From JAIEPX01 sp963725255 (GTDB lineage: Bacteria > Pseudomonadota > Gammaproteobacteria > JAIEPX01), in contig CAVRXV010000005.1 of the NCBI GenBank assembly GCA_963725255.1, forward strand, positions 372,001 to 436,000: DNA of 64,000 nucleotides, in the 5' to 3' direction. The notes below the pieces were generated by a model, which was not told the origin of the DNA, ran no database searches, and saw nothing but the letters and a program-made list of their open reading frames with translations. The translations under genes were made by a program, and so were the position numbers. Of the stretch, positions 25,126 through 34,174 are shown in pieces (positions within the stretch are counted from its first letter, which is position 1; every line of letters starts with the position of its first letter).

Positions 25126-26565
25126 ATGGCAACTGCCCGTACATTTATTGGCCGGGAATCAGAAATGGCTGATTTGCATAGGCTCATCCATCGTAAAGCG
25201 GCTTCATTAGTGGTAGTTAAAGGTAGGCGGCGGATCGGAAAGAGCCGGTTAATCAATGAGTTTGCTAAATCGTTCCCGAACTATCATTTCATTGGGCTTC
25301 CTCCAGAGGAAAATACTACGGCGCATACCCAGCGAACTGAATTTGCGCGTCAGCTGCAAGAACAGATTGATTTACCACCGATTATGGCAGAAGACTGGGG
25401 AGATCTTTTTACGTGGGTAGGTAAATCAACGCAGAACGGTCGACATGTTATCGTGCTCGACGAAATTACTTGGATGGGATCTTTTGATCCAAGTTTTTTG
25501 GGTAAATTAGAAGTTGTCTGGGAGAAGTACTTTAGTAAAAATCCCGAGTTGATTTTAATTCTTTGTGGATCCGTATCGCAATGGATTGAGGAAAACATTT
25601 TAAGTAGCACAGGATATTTTGGCCGTATCGCTTTGGAAATTACACTTGAGGAGCTTTCTCTAAAAAGTTGTGATCAGTTATTGGATTCATTGAATTTTAA
25701 AGGCAGTTCAATAGAAAAACTGCAGCTGTTATCAGTTACAGGCGGAGTGCCTTGGTATATTGAGCTATTTAATCCAAGTATCTCTGTCACTGAAAATATT
25801 AAAGCATTATGCTTTAGGAAAAATGCCATGCTGGTCAAAGAATACGAAAGGGTGTTCAATGATTTATTCGGTAAACGAGGAGATGTCTATCAAAAGATTG
25901 TTGAGAGTTTGGCTGATGGTCCGCGAGAATATGGAGATTTAGCAACAGCTATTAATTACACCAGCAGCGGTGCTCTCAGTAATTATTTGAATGATTTGGT
26001 AGAGTCAGGGTTTTTAACGCGGGATTATGCATGGGAATTGAGTTCAGGCAAAGATATAGATGTCAGTCGATTTCGATTAAGAGATAATTATCTACGTTTT
26101 TATTTCAAATGCATCCCTCCGCGTCTTAGTAAAATTCAAAAAGATTTATTTCAAGATCGCGCCTTAACGAGTATTCCTGGATGGAATAGTATAAGAGGAC
26201 TGCAATTTGAGAATTTAGTCCTTAATAATCGTCGCCTAATTTGGAGTGCTTTAAAAATTAGCGAAGAAGAAATCGTTAATGATAATCCCTTCTTACAACG
26301 CAAAACTACACAACAACAAGGCTGTCAAATCGACTACCTTATCCATACTGAATTTAACATACTCTATGTTTTTGAAATTAAATTCTCTCAAAACAAGATC
26401 GGAAAAAGCGTCATTGATGAAGTAAAGCAAAAAATAGCAAGAATAAAGATGCCCCGCGGTTTTGCAGTAAAACCCGTATTGATTCACACCAGCGAAGTCA
26501 CAACTGATCTTCTTGAAGAACGCTATTTCGCAGCAATTATAAACATGCTTGACTTTTTTGCTTAA
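25126..26565 (+). CDS. Archaeal-type AAA ATPase with C-terminal DUF234-like domain
   Basis: 479 residues from ATG 25126 (ribosome site AAAGGA; an upstream in-frame GTG at 25072 would place the palindrome inside the gene and is rejected). Walker A GRRRIGKS (33-40) and Walker B VIVLDEITWM (D112-E113) define the ATPase family once described mainly from Archaea; the C-terminal third with FRLRDNYLRFYFKCIPP and a restriction-like D...E-x-K core (DYLIHTEFNILYVFEIKF) fits DUF234 with a nuclease-like fold. The role is unknown; a mobile or defence-associated function is often suspected. It lies opposite to lolB/ispE and breaks their pairing. Confidence 0.82.
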   Translation: MATARTFIGRESEMADLHRLIHRKAASLVVVKGRRRIGKSRLINEFAKSFPNYHFIGLPPEENTTAHTQRTEFARQLQEQIDLPPIMAEDWGDLFTWVGKSTQNGRHVIVLDEITWMGSFDPSFLGKLEVVWEKYFSKNPELILILCGSVSQWIEENILSSTGYFGRIALEITLEELSLKSCDQLLDSLNFKGSSIEKLQLLSVTGGVPWYIELFNPSISVTENIKALCFRKNAMLVKEYERVFNDLFGKRGDVYQKIVESLADGPREYGDLATAINYTSSGALSNYLNDLVESGFLTRDYAWELSSGKDIDVSRFRLRDNYLRFYFKCIPPRLSKIQKDLFQDRALTSIPGWNSIRGLQFENLVLNNRRLIWSALKISEEEIVNDNPFLQRKTTQQQGCQIDYLIHTEFNILYVFEIKFSQNKIGKSVIDEVKQKIARIKMPRGFAVKPVLIHTSEVTTDLLEERYFAAIINMLDFFA

Positions 26566-26591
26566 TGATCCCAATCGTGCAGGTCAGTTAT

Positions 26592-27242
26592 CTACCATTG
26601 CTTGAAAATAATTTTTACACGCAAATCACCATTCGTCATCACAACATTCCGAGGTAAATCTAAATTACCAACAGCTTGGTAACGTTGGTAGTTAATTAAC
26701 CAACCTTGTTGTTGTAACACTTTGAGATGACCATATTCATCATGAATTTTTCGAGCGGCAATTCCCGGTGCTTCAAGACCACGACTCCAAAAACGTAAAT
26801 TTGATAGCGGTAAAAACCAACCTAGTTCTTGTCGCATGAGCGCTTCGGGAGATGGGGCACTACGCGGTGTATTAACATTTTTCCATAATGTTGCATGCCC
26901 AGGGCTGCCCTCGATGCGAACGCTTGCAGCATTGAGGGGGCCGTACGTTCTGAAGTCGTAAGCTAAACCATCTTGACGCCACACAAAGGTGCCGATGTCT
27001 GTTTTGCCCTGATATGAAATGCCGACCGAACCACTGGCTGTCCAAGAATTTAGCTGGGATAGTTGGGCAGAACGTTGGGTGTTGCTGAGAGGTTTATTGC
27101 TGGGCGCTTGAGCGGGACGTTCAAAAATGCCCTGCATCGTTGAGCAACCGGTAAGGGATGTGGCCATAATGATTAATAAAATGGCTGCAGACCTACGTAG
27201 CGTATGATGAGTAAAGCTATTGACTGTGTTGAGTAGGTCCAT
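26592..27242 (-). CDS. lolB: Outer-membrane lipoprotein receptor LolB
   Basis: 216 residues from ATG 27242, which has AGGAGA six bases upstream; the frame extends 21 codons further but without a ribosome site. The lipobox LTGC follows a short signal peptide. The body shows the LolB pattern (SWTASGSVGISYQGKTDIGT, then WLINYQRY and a final VKIIFKQW). LolB receives lipoproteins from LolA and inserts them in the outer membrane. Normally followed by ispE. Confidence 0.9.
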   Translation of the reverse strand: MDLLNTVNSFTHHTLRRSAAILLIIMATSLTGCSTMQGIFERPAQAPSNKPLSNTQRSAQLSQLNSWTASGSVGISYQGKTDIGTFVWRQDGLAYDFRTYGPLNAASVRIEGSPGHATLWKNVNTPRSAPSPEALMRQELGWFLPLSNLRFWSRGLEAPGIAARKIHDEYGHLKVLQQQGWLINYQRYQAVGNLDLPRNVVMTNGDLRVKIIFKQW

Positions 27243-27326
27243 GATATCTCCTAAAGCAATTATGCAGTCTTCAAGCAAAAGGCTGCGAAATTGGAAGTCT
27301 ATCATGAGGTTTGTGTGGCTGGAAGG

Positions 27327-27403
27327 ATCAAGGTGTCAGATCTAAGATTAATACATCCTCAATTTTCATTGAGATGTATTAATCTTAGATCTGACACCTT
27401 GAT
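27327..27403. repeat. Family A palindromic repeat, copy 1
   Basis: Arms of about 36 bases (ATCAAGGTGTCAGATCTAAG... and its complement ending ...CTGACACCTTGAT) with one bulged base and a 4-base loop TTTC. It lies between divergent lolB and hemA, so here it cannot be a terminator for both. A half-copy (AGATTTGACCCC) follows and supplies the hemA -35. Confidence 0.9.
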
Positions 27404-27408
27404 TAGAT

Positions 27409-27438
27409 TTGACCCCTTCCCTCTGCAAGGCCTATAAT
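27409..27438 (+). promoter_or_regulatory. Sigma-70 promoter of hemA, possibly leaderless
   Basis: TTGACC (27409-27414), 18-base spacer, TATAAT (27433-27438), then only 7 bases to the hemA ATG at 27446. Transcription would start at or within a base or two of the ATG, giving a leaderless mRNA. The -35 is provided by a half-copy of the family A repeat. Confidence 0.55.
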
Positions 27439-27445
27439 CCCGAGT

Positions 27446-28681
27446 ATGTTAGCAATAGGACTCAATCATAAGACCGCACCGATCGCTCTTCGCGAGCAGC
27501 TGTCCTTTTGCACCGAAAAAACACCTTTGGCTTTGCGTGATTTGGTTGGATTAGAGGCTGTTAATGAAGCGGTGATTCTCTCAACGTGCAATCGCGTCGA
27601 ATTATATTGTGCGGGTGATGCCGAAGATGAAGTGAAAAATTGGTTGGCGCGCTATCATCAATTGCCCATGGATATTTTATCCCCACATCTTTATTGTCAT
27701 CGTCATCAAGATGCCGTTCGTCATGTCATGCAAGTGGCCAGTGGACTCGATTCAATGATGTTGGGTGAGTCACAAATTTTTGGACAAATCAAACAAGCCT
27801 ATTCTATTGCACGTGATGCAGGAACAGTTGGCGATGTATTCGGCAGATTATTTCCCACGGTTTTTTCAGTCACAAAACAAGTTCGTTCTGATACTGAAAT
27901 TGGAGCAAGTCCAGTTTCGATTGCTTATGCAGCAGTTCATCACGCAAAAAGAATTTTTTCTTCATTTGAACAACATCCCGTTTTGCTGATTGGAGCGGGT
28001 GATACCATCGAAATGGTTGCGATGCATTTATATAATCAAGGTGCACGACGAATTATTGTTGCGAATCGTTCTTTAGAGCGTGCGGAATTAATTGCAAAAA
28101 AATATCACGGACATTGGATACGCATTGCTGATGTTCCTGCGTATTTAAAAGAAGTGGATATTGTTGTAACAGCGACAGCGAGTCAATTACCGATTTTAGG
28201 AAAAGGCACTCTGGAAAGCGCACTGAAAGTGCGAAAACATCGCCCCATTTTCATTGTTGATTTAGCCATTCCACGTGATGTAGAGCCTGAAGCGGGAGCG
28301 CTAGAAGATATTTATCTTTACAATATTGATGACTTAATCAGTTTTGTTGATCAAAATTTAAAATGTCGTGAAGGTGCTGCGCAAAAAGCGCAAGAAATGA
28401 TTTCCTTGGCGGCTGCGCATTTTATGCGAGAATGGCGTGGACAAGATGCATTAAGTACAGTGCGCGATTATCGTCAAAAAATTGATCAACTTCGGGATGA
28501 AGCATTAGAAGAAGCATTACTGTTAATTGAGCGAGGTCAGGATCCAAAACAAGCAATGGCAATTTTTTCTCGAAGTTTAACGAACAAAATAATGCACAGT
28601 CCTACTATCCATATGCGACAAGCAGCGTTCGACGATCGACCCGAACTGTTGGCATTCGCGCGGTTATTATTTGATTTATAA
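27446..28681 (+). CDS. hemA: Glutamyl-tRNA reductase
   Basis: 411 residues. First committed enzyme of the C5 haem pathway, reducing glutamyl-tRNA to glutamate-1-semialdehyde. The N-terminus MLAIGLNHKTAPIALREQL, nucleophile C48 in LSTCNRVELYC, the NADPH site LIGAGDTIEMVA and the conserved AAVHHAK helix are visible. It is the first gene of a hemA-prfA-prmC-rdgB run. A consensus-like promoter sits almost on the start codon. Confidence 0.97.
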   Translation: MLAIGLNHKTAPIALREQLSFCTEKTPLALRDLVGLEAVNEAVILSTCNRVELYCAGDAEDEVKNWLARYHQLPMDILSPHLYCHRHQDAVRHVMQVASGLDSMMLGESQIFGQIKQAYSIARDAGTVGDVFGRLFPTVFSVTKQVRSDTEIGASPVSIAYAAVHHAKRIFSSFEQHPVLLIGAGDTIEMVAMHLYNQGARRIIVANRSLERAELIAKKYHGHWIRIADVPAYLKEVDIVVTATASQLPILGKGTLESALKVRKHRPIFIVDLAIPRDVEPEAGALEDIYLYNIDDLISFVDQNLKCREGAAQKAQEMISLAAAHFMREWRGQDALSTVRDYRQKIDQLRDEALEEALLLIERGQDPKQAMAIFSRSLTNKIMHSPTIHMRQAAFDDRPELLAFARLLFDL

Positions 28682-28695
28682 AGGTCCCACATACG

Positions 28696-29781
28696 ATGAA
28701 AGAGTCTATTAAAAATAAATTACAGAAATTGATGGAACGATTTGAGGAATTATCTCAACTTATCAGCACGCCCGAAGTAATTTCACATCAAGATAAATTT
28801 AGAGAATATTCTAAAGAATATTCCAAGCTAGAGCCGCTGGTGGAAAAATTTAAAGAATACCAGCGCAATGAAAAATTGCACGATGATGCACAGATGATGT
28901 TGCAAGAAAAAGACAGTGAGATGCATGCATTAGCCGAGATGGAAGTTGCGGATACACAGGCGCGATTAGATTCAATGAATAATGAAATTCAAACGCTATT
29001 ATTGCCCGAAGATCCTAATGATCAATGTAACGTGTATTTGGAAATTCGAGGTGGAGCGGGAGGTGATGAAGCCGCTATTTTTGCCGGTGATTTGCATCGC
29101 ATGTACAATAAGTATGCGGAGAATAATCGTTGGAAAGTGGAAGTGATATCGGTGAGTCATGGAGAGCATGGTGGATTCAAAGAAATCATTAGTCGCATTT
29201 CAGGAAAAGGTGTTTATGGTCATTTAAAATTTGAATCAGGTGCTCATCGAGTGCAGCGAGTTCCAGAAACAGAATCACAAGGGCGTGTACATACGTCAAC
29301 GTGTACTGTTGCAATAATGCCTGAGGTAGAAGAAATCGAAAATGTGGAAATTTCACCCACTGATTTAAGAATTGATACGTATCGTTCGTCGGGTGCAGGT
29401 GGGCAGCATGTGAATACCACAGACTCTGCAATTAGAATTACACATATTCCTACGGGCATTGTTGCAGAATGCCAAGAAGAACGATCGCAACATAAAAATA
29501 AAGCGAAAGCGATGTCTTTATTGCAAGCACGAATATTGGATTCTCAACGTTCTCAACAACAGCAACAACAAGCGGAACAACGACGAAATTTAGTGGGTAC
29601 AGGTGATCGTTCAGAACGCATTCGAACTTATAATTTCCCACAAGGCCGATTAACTGATCATCGAATCAATTTAACATTGTATAAGTTAAGTGATATTATG
29701 GAAGGAGCTCTTGGTCAAGTCATAGAACCATTGCTGAGAGAACATCAAATGGATTTATTAGCCACATTAAGTGAGGAATAA
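28696..29781 (+). CDS. prfA: Peptide chain release factor 1
   Basis: 361 residues. Recognises UAA and UAG stop codons and triggers peptide release. The PET tripeptide (about 190-192) matches the PxT stop-recognition motif, and GAGGQHVN carries the GGQ (235-237) that enters the peptidyl-transferase centre and is methylated by PrmC, encoded next. It follows hemA by 14 bases. Confidence 0.97.
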   Translation: MKESIKNKLQKLMERFEELSQLISTPEVISHQDKFREYSKEYSKLEPLVEKFKEYQRNEKLHDDAQMMLQEKDSEMHALAEMEVADTQARLDSMNNEIQTLLLPEDPNDQCNVYLEIRGGAGGDEAAIFAGDLHRMYNKYAENNRWKVEVISVSHGEHGGFKEIISRISGKGVYGHLKFESGAHRVQRVPETESQGRVHTSTCTVAIMPEVEEIENVEISPTDLRIDTYRSSGAGGQHVNTTDSAIRITHIPTGIVAECQEERSQHKNKAKAMSLLQARILDSQRSQQQQQQAEQRRNLVGTGDRSERIRTYNFPQGRLTDHRINLTLYKLSDIMEGALGQVIEPLLREHQMDLLATLSEE

Positions 29782-29783
29782 CA

Positions 29784-30668
29784 ATGATTAAGGACGAAAT
29801 CGATACTAAACGTCATCACAGTTGGGATACCATTCAAGATGCCATTATTTTTGCGACCAATCAATTAACATCAACAACACCGCGACTCGATGCGGAATTA
29901 TTATTATCACACACACTGAAAGTTTCTCGCGGATATTGCTATTCACATCCTGAACAATCGCTCACAATTGAGCAACAATTGCATTTACAAGCATTAATTC
30001 AAGAACGAATAGCAGGCGAACCTATTGCTTATTTAATTGGCAAACAAGCCTTTTGGAACGAAGATTTTATTGTGACACCAGCCACTTTAATTCCAAGACC
30101 CGAAACAGAATTATTAGTACAAATATTATTATCTGAATTGCCTCTTGAAAGCGAAATTCAAGTCGCTGATTTAGGAACGGGTTGTGGTGCGGTCGCGCTC
30201 ACATTGGCGAAAGAGCGACAAAATTGGCAAATTACTGCAACGGATTTTTCAAAAGAAGCGTTACAAGTAGCAAAAGAAAATGCAGAAGCATTGCATCTGA
30301 AGAATGTTCAATTTAGTCAGGGGTCATGGTGTTTAGCATTACCGCATCAAACATATCATGCCATTGTTTCTAATCCCCCCTATATTGCAGAACGTGATCC
30401 TCATTTAGAGTGGGGCGATGTTCGTTTTGAACCACGAAATGCTTTGGTTTCTGGACCTGATGGTTTAAGTGCTATGCGAGAAATTATTTCCAATGCTAGC
30501 GATTATTTACACAATGGTGGCCTATTATTATTAGAGCACGGATTTGAGCAAGGTGAGGCTGTGCGAAATCTTTTGGAGCAGTGTGGATTTACTAGAATAA
30601 AAACTGAGCGTGATTTGGCAGGGCATGAGCGCGTAACATCTGGAATTAATACGGCGTCGCGTCTTTGA
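29784..30668 (+). CDS. prmC: Release factor glutamine methyltransferase
   Basis: 294 residues. Methylates the GGQ glutamine of release factors with SAM. SAM loop DLGTGCGAVAL (about 129-139), substrate motif NPPY (197-200), and the N-terminal helical recognition domain are intact. It begins 2 bases after prfA with an AGGAA ribosome site. Confidence 0.96.
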   Translation: MIKDEIDTKRHHSWDTIQDAIIFATNQLTSTTPRLDAELLLSHTLKVSRGYCYSHPEQSLTIEQQLHLQALIQERIAGEPIAYLIGKQAFWNEDFIVTPATLIPRPETELLVQILLSELPLESEIQVADLGTGCGAVALTLAKERQNWQITATDFSKEALQVAKENAEALHLKNVQFSQGSWCLALPHQTYHAIVSNPPYIAERDPHLEWGDVRFEPRNALVSGPDGLSAMREIISNASDYLHNGGLLLLEHGFEQGEAVRNLLEQCGFTRIKTERDLAGHERVTSGINTASRL

Positions 30669-31279
30669 AAATAGTTTTAGCGAGTTCAAATGCAGGAAAA
30701 ATTAAAGAATTTACAGCTTTAATGTCTGATCTTACACTCAAAATAATTCCACAAGCTGATTTTAATCTAGAAGATGTTGAAGAAACCGGCCAGACTTTTG
30801 TTGAGAATGCCATTATTAAAGCACGTCATGCTGCTGAAAAAACAGGATTAGCTGCATTAGGAGATGATTCTGGATTGGTTGTGGATGCGTTGGGTGGTAA
30901 ACCAGGAATTTTTTCTGCCCGTTTTGCAGGGACGAACGCGAATGCCGAAGATAATATCAAAAAATTGTTAGCAGAAATGCAGAATATTCAGGTTCCAAAT
31001 CGAAGTGCGCGGTTTGTTTGTGTATTAGTATTATTTCGTTATCCAAATGATCCGTATCCTTTTATTTGCCAAGCAAGTTGGGAAGGTGAAATTTTATTTT
31101 CTCCACAAGGAAATAAGGGGTTTGGGTATGATCCGATATTTTGGGTTCCAACTCATCAATGTGCAGCGGCGGAGCTGCCTGATAGTGTAAAGAATCAAAT
31201 CAGTCATCGAGCAAAAGCTTTTCAACTTTTACATCAGAGAATTGCACAACCGGATTCAGCAGATTTTTGTGGTTCGTAA
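30665..31279 (+). CDS. rdgB: Non-canonical purine NTP pyrophosphatase (RdgB/HAM1)
   Basis: 204 residues, TTG start overlapping the prmC stop (TTGA), implying coupled translation. Removes dITP, ITP and XTP from the nucleotide pool. SSNAGK (7-12), EDVEETGQTFVENA, the metal-site GDDSGLVVDALGGKPGIFSA and KGFGYDPIF near the end are family landmarks. Its last 46 bases overlap the tail of the reverse-strand gene ending at 31234. Confidence 0.94.
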   Translation: MKIVLASSNAGKIKEFTALMSDLTLKIIPQADFNLEDVEETGQTFVENAIIKARHAAEKTGLAALGDDSGLVVDALGGKPGIFSARFAGTNANAEDNIKKLLAEMQNIQVPNRSARFVCVLVLFRYPNDPYPFICQASWEGEILFSPQGNKGFGYDPIFWVPTHQCAAAELPDSVKNQISHRAKAFQLLHQRIAQPDSADFCGS

Positions 31280-31845
31280 TTTTGTGGAGCAGAGAATTGA
31301 TCCAGTCTTTTTAAAATAGTTTTAAATGTGCTGAAAAATACATCTCGGGTTGTTGTGTAAGAATCAAAAAATTGACTTTCTTCGAAGGGAACGGCTGTAG
31401 GTTTTAATTCAGGATCATCTCCTGAGTAGTCGATAAGATAGGTCTGAGCTCCTGGAAATTGCTGTAAAAATTTTTGAGTTGAATTTAGATCAACACAATT
31501 TTTAGCATTTCCAAATAAGAAAAAAACCTGAGTTGAATGGCAAGCAAATTGAGGATTTGTTGTTTGAATAGTTGAATGAGTTGATTGCCATAAATGGAAG
31601 TAATCTTGGTCTAGTTTAAACTCTAAAGTATGTTGAACGACACGTTCGCCATGTGAAACGGAGTCTTTATCGACTCTACTGGGGAGCTCTGCAAGAATAG
31701 GATCGATGTCGGAATTTTGCGCTCCAATAAGTACACCTGTGCAATTTAAGACATTCGTTGATTTACTGCGAGGTATAGGTCTAATCATAATAGCAACTGG
31801 AAGTTGCAGGCTGTTGGATGCTGCTGTAGAGAAGAATTTGTTCAC
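31234..31845 (-). CDS. Unknown protein ending in a CaaX box (CAIL)
   Basis: 203 residues, GTG start with GGAG upstream. The family is unknown; the body is soluble. The last four residues are C-A-I-L, a match to the eukaryotic CaaX prenylation signal, with leucine at X predicting geranylgeranylation. Some Legionella effectors (AnkB is the known case) use host prenylation of such a tail to reach membranes. The CaaX codons lie inside the 3' end of rdgB on the other strand. No bacterial prenylation is known, so the motif is meaningful only if the protein enters a host cell; chance cannot be excluded for four residues. Confidence 0.6.
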   Translation of the reverse strand: MNKFFSTAASNSLQLPVAIMIRPIPRSKSTNVLNCTGVLIGAQNSDIDPILAELPSRVDKDSVSHGERVVQHTLEFKLDQDYFHLWQSTHSTIQTTNPQFACHSTQVFFLFGNAKNCVDLNSTQKFLQQFPGAQTYLIDYSGDDPELKPTAVPFEESQFFDSYTTTRDVFFSTFKTILKRLDQFSAPQNYEPQKSAESGCAIL

Positions 31846-31966
31846 TGGATGCTCCGCTTTTTCAGTATTTGGGGTATTAAATCAGGTTATCCGTAGAAAG
31901 TCAAGTAAATTTCATAGATAAACAATATTTTTAATGGGGTGAAATGGCTTTATTTATGCGTAATTA

Positions 31967-33316
31967 TTATTTATTAGAGCTTGTAGGTGCAGAAGCTTGT
32001 TTGGGTTTAGTTTCTAACTCAGCAGATTTAGCAAGAGTCGGAGTGTACTGATATTGATCATGAAACACAGTCACTTTAAAGTCATTAACATGGGGAATTG
32101 CTAGTGTTTCTGTTTTTTGTACGTTACCTTCTTGCGGTTGTGCGTCAGGTTTTGTGTCAAAGGTAACCGTTGATTGGTACTTTAGGATCGTAGGGCAATC
32201 ACCACTTTTCTCCTGTTCAGGATCATATTCGCGCACTTCGCCCGTTTTAGTATCAATGATACGAGGGGCTGATGAGATCTTACTAAAAGGTGTTATTACG
32301 GATTTTACATCAAGTTCTATGTCTACGGTCAAATGACCATTTTTAATAGTCCAATTAAAAATTGCTATAGTATCGGCTTGAAGACACGGTTCATTGTTAC
32401 TCCTGTCAACTAATGGCCAAACTTTGTGATTTTCTGGGAGATATTCATTTGTAAATATACTCTGTAAAGATTGCCCATTTTTTAAGATCGCGTTGCATAG
32501 AGCTTCTTTTGCAATAGGATTATTCCGTAAGGATTCGTCCTCGTCTAAAAAACTTAAGAGTTGTGCTTTCAATTTTTCAACTGGAGTTTTATATTTCCCG
32601 CTCTCAATTTCATCTTGAGTTGGGATAAAATTTAATTTTTTTCCATTGACTAAAATACTTCGGTTCAGATCAGCCATTGCCGGTGGATCATTATTGGGAA
32701 ATACTTCGCTACTTGAGGCTGTTGATTCTTTAGTGAATGTTTCTATCGCGGGTGAATGAATTTGTCCCTTTTCGTCGGGTAATCCGTGTATCATCGATTG
32801 GTTCAAACTGTTCACTGATTGTAAAGAAGCTAACTCTGCATTCAAGCAATTGTGAATGTCACTGAATCTTTTAATTGTTTGTTTTAATTGTTGGAGTTTT
32901 GGACGGTAAACAAAATTTTTTCTTTTCTCGGTAGAGACATCTTGACGATCTTTTGAGTGAATGGGTAAGGATTTTGTTTCTTCTAGATATCGTGATAATG
33001 GGTCAAAAACAAATGATGCCTGAATTTGAATTCCTTCAAGTTCTCTTAACAGGGAAACTAAAGATTCTTCTGTTTGACTGTTTGAGATGCGGTTTTGAAG
33101 GTCCTTTAAATAATCAATCTTATCTTGAATTGGCTTTTTTTTTGCTTCAAATTTCTGCCTTAATTCTTCAACTTTCTTAGGGTTATCCCGAATTTTGCTT
33201 TTCTCAATGCCAAATTTATCTTCGTCTAATACCCTGCGCACTAGTTCTAGACTAATGAGAGAATTAATCGCATTTGTAATGATTTGACCTTTAAATCGCA
33301 TAAACCTGCACCCCAT
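31967..33316 (-). CDS. Unknown coiled-coil-containing protein
   Basis: 449 residues. Residues 50-180 are helical and lysine/glutamate/glutamine-rich (EELRQKFEAKKKPIQDKIDY), likely coiled coil. The second half is beta-rich (TDIELDVKSVITPFSK-like stretches) and the tail is Lys/Pro/Ser-rich. No signal peptide or known motif. The in-frame Met at residue 6 (33301) is an alternative start. Same strand as the CaaX gene, 121 bases upstream of it, so possibly co-transcribed. Confidence 0.6.
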   Translation of the reverse strand: MGCRFMRFKGQIITNAINSLISLELVRRVLDEDKFGIEKSKIRDNPKKVEELRQKFEAKKKPIQDKIDYLKDLQNRISNSQTEESLVSLLRELEGIQIQASFVFDPLSRYLEETKSLPIHSKDRQDVSTEKRKNFVYRPKLQQLKQTIKRFSDIHNCLNAELASLQSVNSLNQSMIHGLPDEKGQIHSPAIETFTKESTASSSEVFPNNDPPAMADLNRSILVNGKKLNFIPTQDEIESGKYKTPVEKLKAQLLSFLDEDESLRNNPIAKEALCNAILKNGQSLQSIFTNEYLPENHKVWPLVDRSNNEPCLQADTIAIFNWTIKNGHLTVDIELDVKSVITPFSKISSAPRIIDTKTGEVREYDPEQEKSGDCPTILKYQSTVTFDTKPDAQPQEGNVQKTETLAIPHVNDFKVTVFHDQYQYTPTLAKSAELETKPKQASAPTSSNK

Positions 33317-33395
33317 GCACCCATTTTACTCCCCCTATATTGCAATTATAGTTCATGGGCTTGAATTTTGCTTGGGACAGCTTGAGGCAATGAAA

Positions 33396-34163
33396 TCAGG
33401 TATCAGCGGGGGAAGGCATGAGAATGCTGTTGATGCCATTCTTTTTAAGGGTTTGCTGATGAGCCATGGCAGCTTTGGAAGAGCCAAACGGGCCTACGAT
33501 GACTCGATAGCGAGTTGATCCGTGGCGGATTTGTTTACTGATACTGGCTTTGTAGCCTTGTAAAATCAATTGCGCTTTAAGGTGGTCGGCATCTTCAAAT
33601 TTATTCATGGAGGCAATTTGCAATTGGTATTGATTGTTAGCGATAGCTTTAGGTTCTATTTTTTCTTTTTCATAAGATGCGTCATCAATTTTATCTTTTG
33701 GTAACATGGTATAGAATTCGTATTGAGGTTGAGTTGATTCAGCCGTTTTTTTCTTGGATTCATGGGATAGTGAATCTAACACAGCATTTTCTTCGTCATC
33801 TGAGTGTTCATTTGTATCGGCATCAGCTTCCGCATTATTTTCAGATTCTTGCGATTGAGAATTTTGTTTCATGGTCAATTTGTTTTTGAGTTTAGCCGCT
33901 TTATTTGATTGTGTTGTTTTTTCTTGCGTTTGAGCGGGAGTTGCTGTGGATTCATGTTGCGCACGTTTAATGTAAATAATTCCTGCGATAATCATGCCAA
34001 TCAGTATTCCGCTAATGAGCAATAAAAATGAATTTAATCGAGGAGATTTTTTGTTAAATGACATACCTAATTGTGATGACGGACGTCGCCCACCACGAGG
34101 TGTAATTGCGCCTGTGCGAGCATTGCGTCGTGAAGATCGGTTGCGTGCATAATCTCTTGCCAT
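33396..34163 (-). CDS. SPOR-domain protein, FtsN-like
   Basis: 255 residues from ATG 34163 (ribosome site GAGGTGA). Short basic cytoplasmic N-terminus beginning MARDYARNRSSRR, one membrane helix (about 46-66, FLLLISGILIGMIIAGIIYI), a long Gln/Ser/Glu-rich periplasmic linker, and a C-terminal SPOR domain (about 175-250, YQLQIASMNKFEDADHLKAQ). This is the layout of FtsN, the late division protein that activates septal peptidoglycan synthesis; SPOR binds denuded glycan strands. It starts 12 bases after the stop of the DUF945 gene. Confidence 0.82.
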   Translation of the reverse strand: MARDYARNRSSRRNARTGAITPRGGRRPSSQLGMSFNKKSPRLNSFLLLISGILIGMIIAGIIYIKRAQHESTATPAQTQEKTTQSNKAAKLKNKLTMKQNSQSQESENNAEADADTNEHSDDEENAVLDSLSHESKKKTAESTQPQYEFYTMLPKDKIDDASYEKEKIEPKAIANNQYQLQIASMNKFEDADHLKAQLILQGYKASISKQIRHGSTRYRVIVGPFGSSKAAMAHQQTLKKNGINSILMPSPADT

Positions 34164-34174
34164 GTTGATCACCT

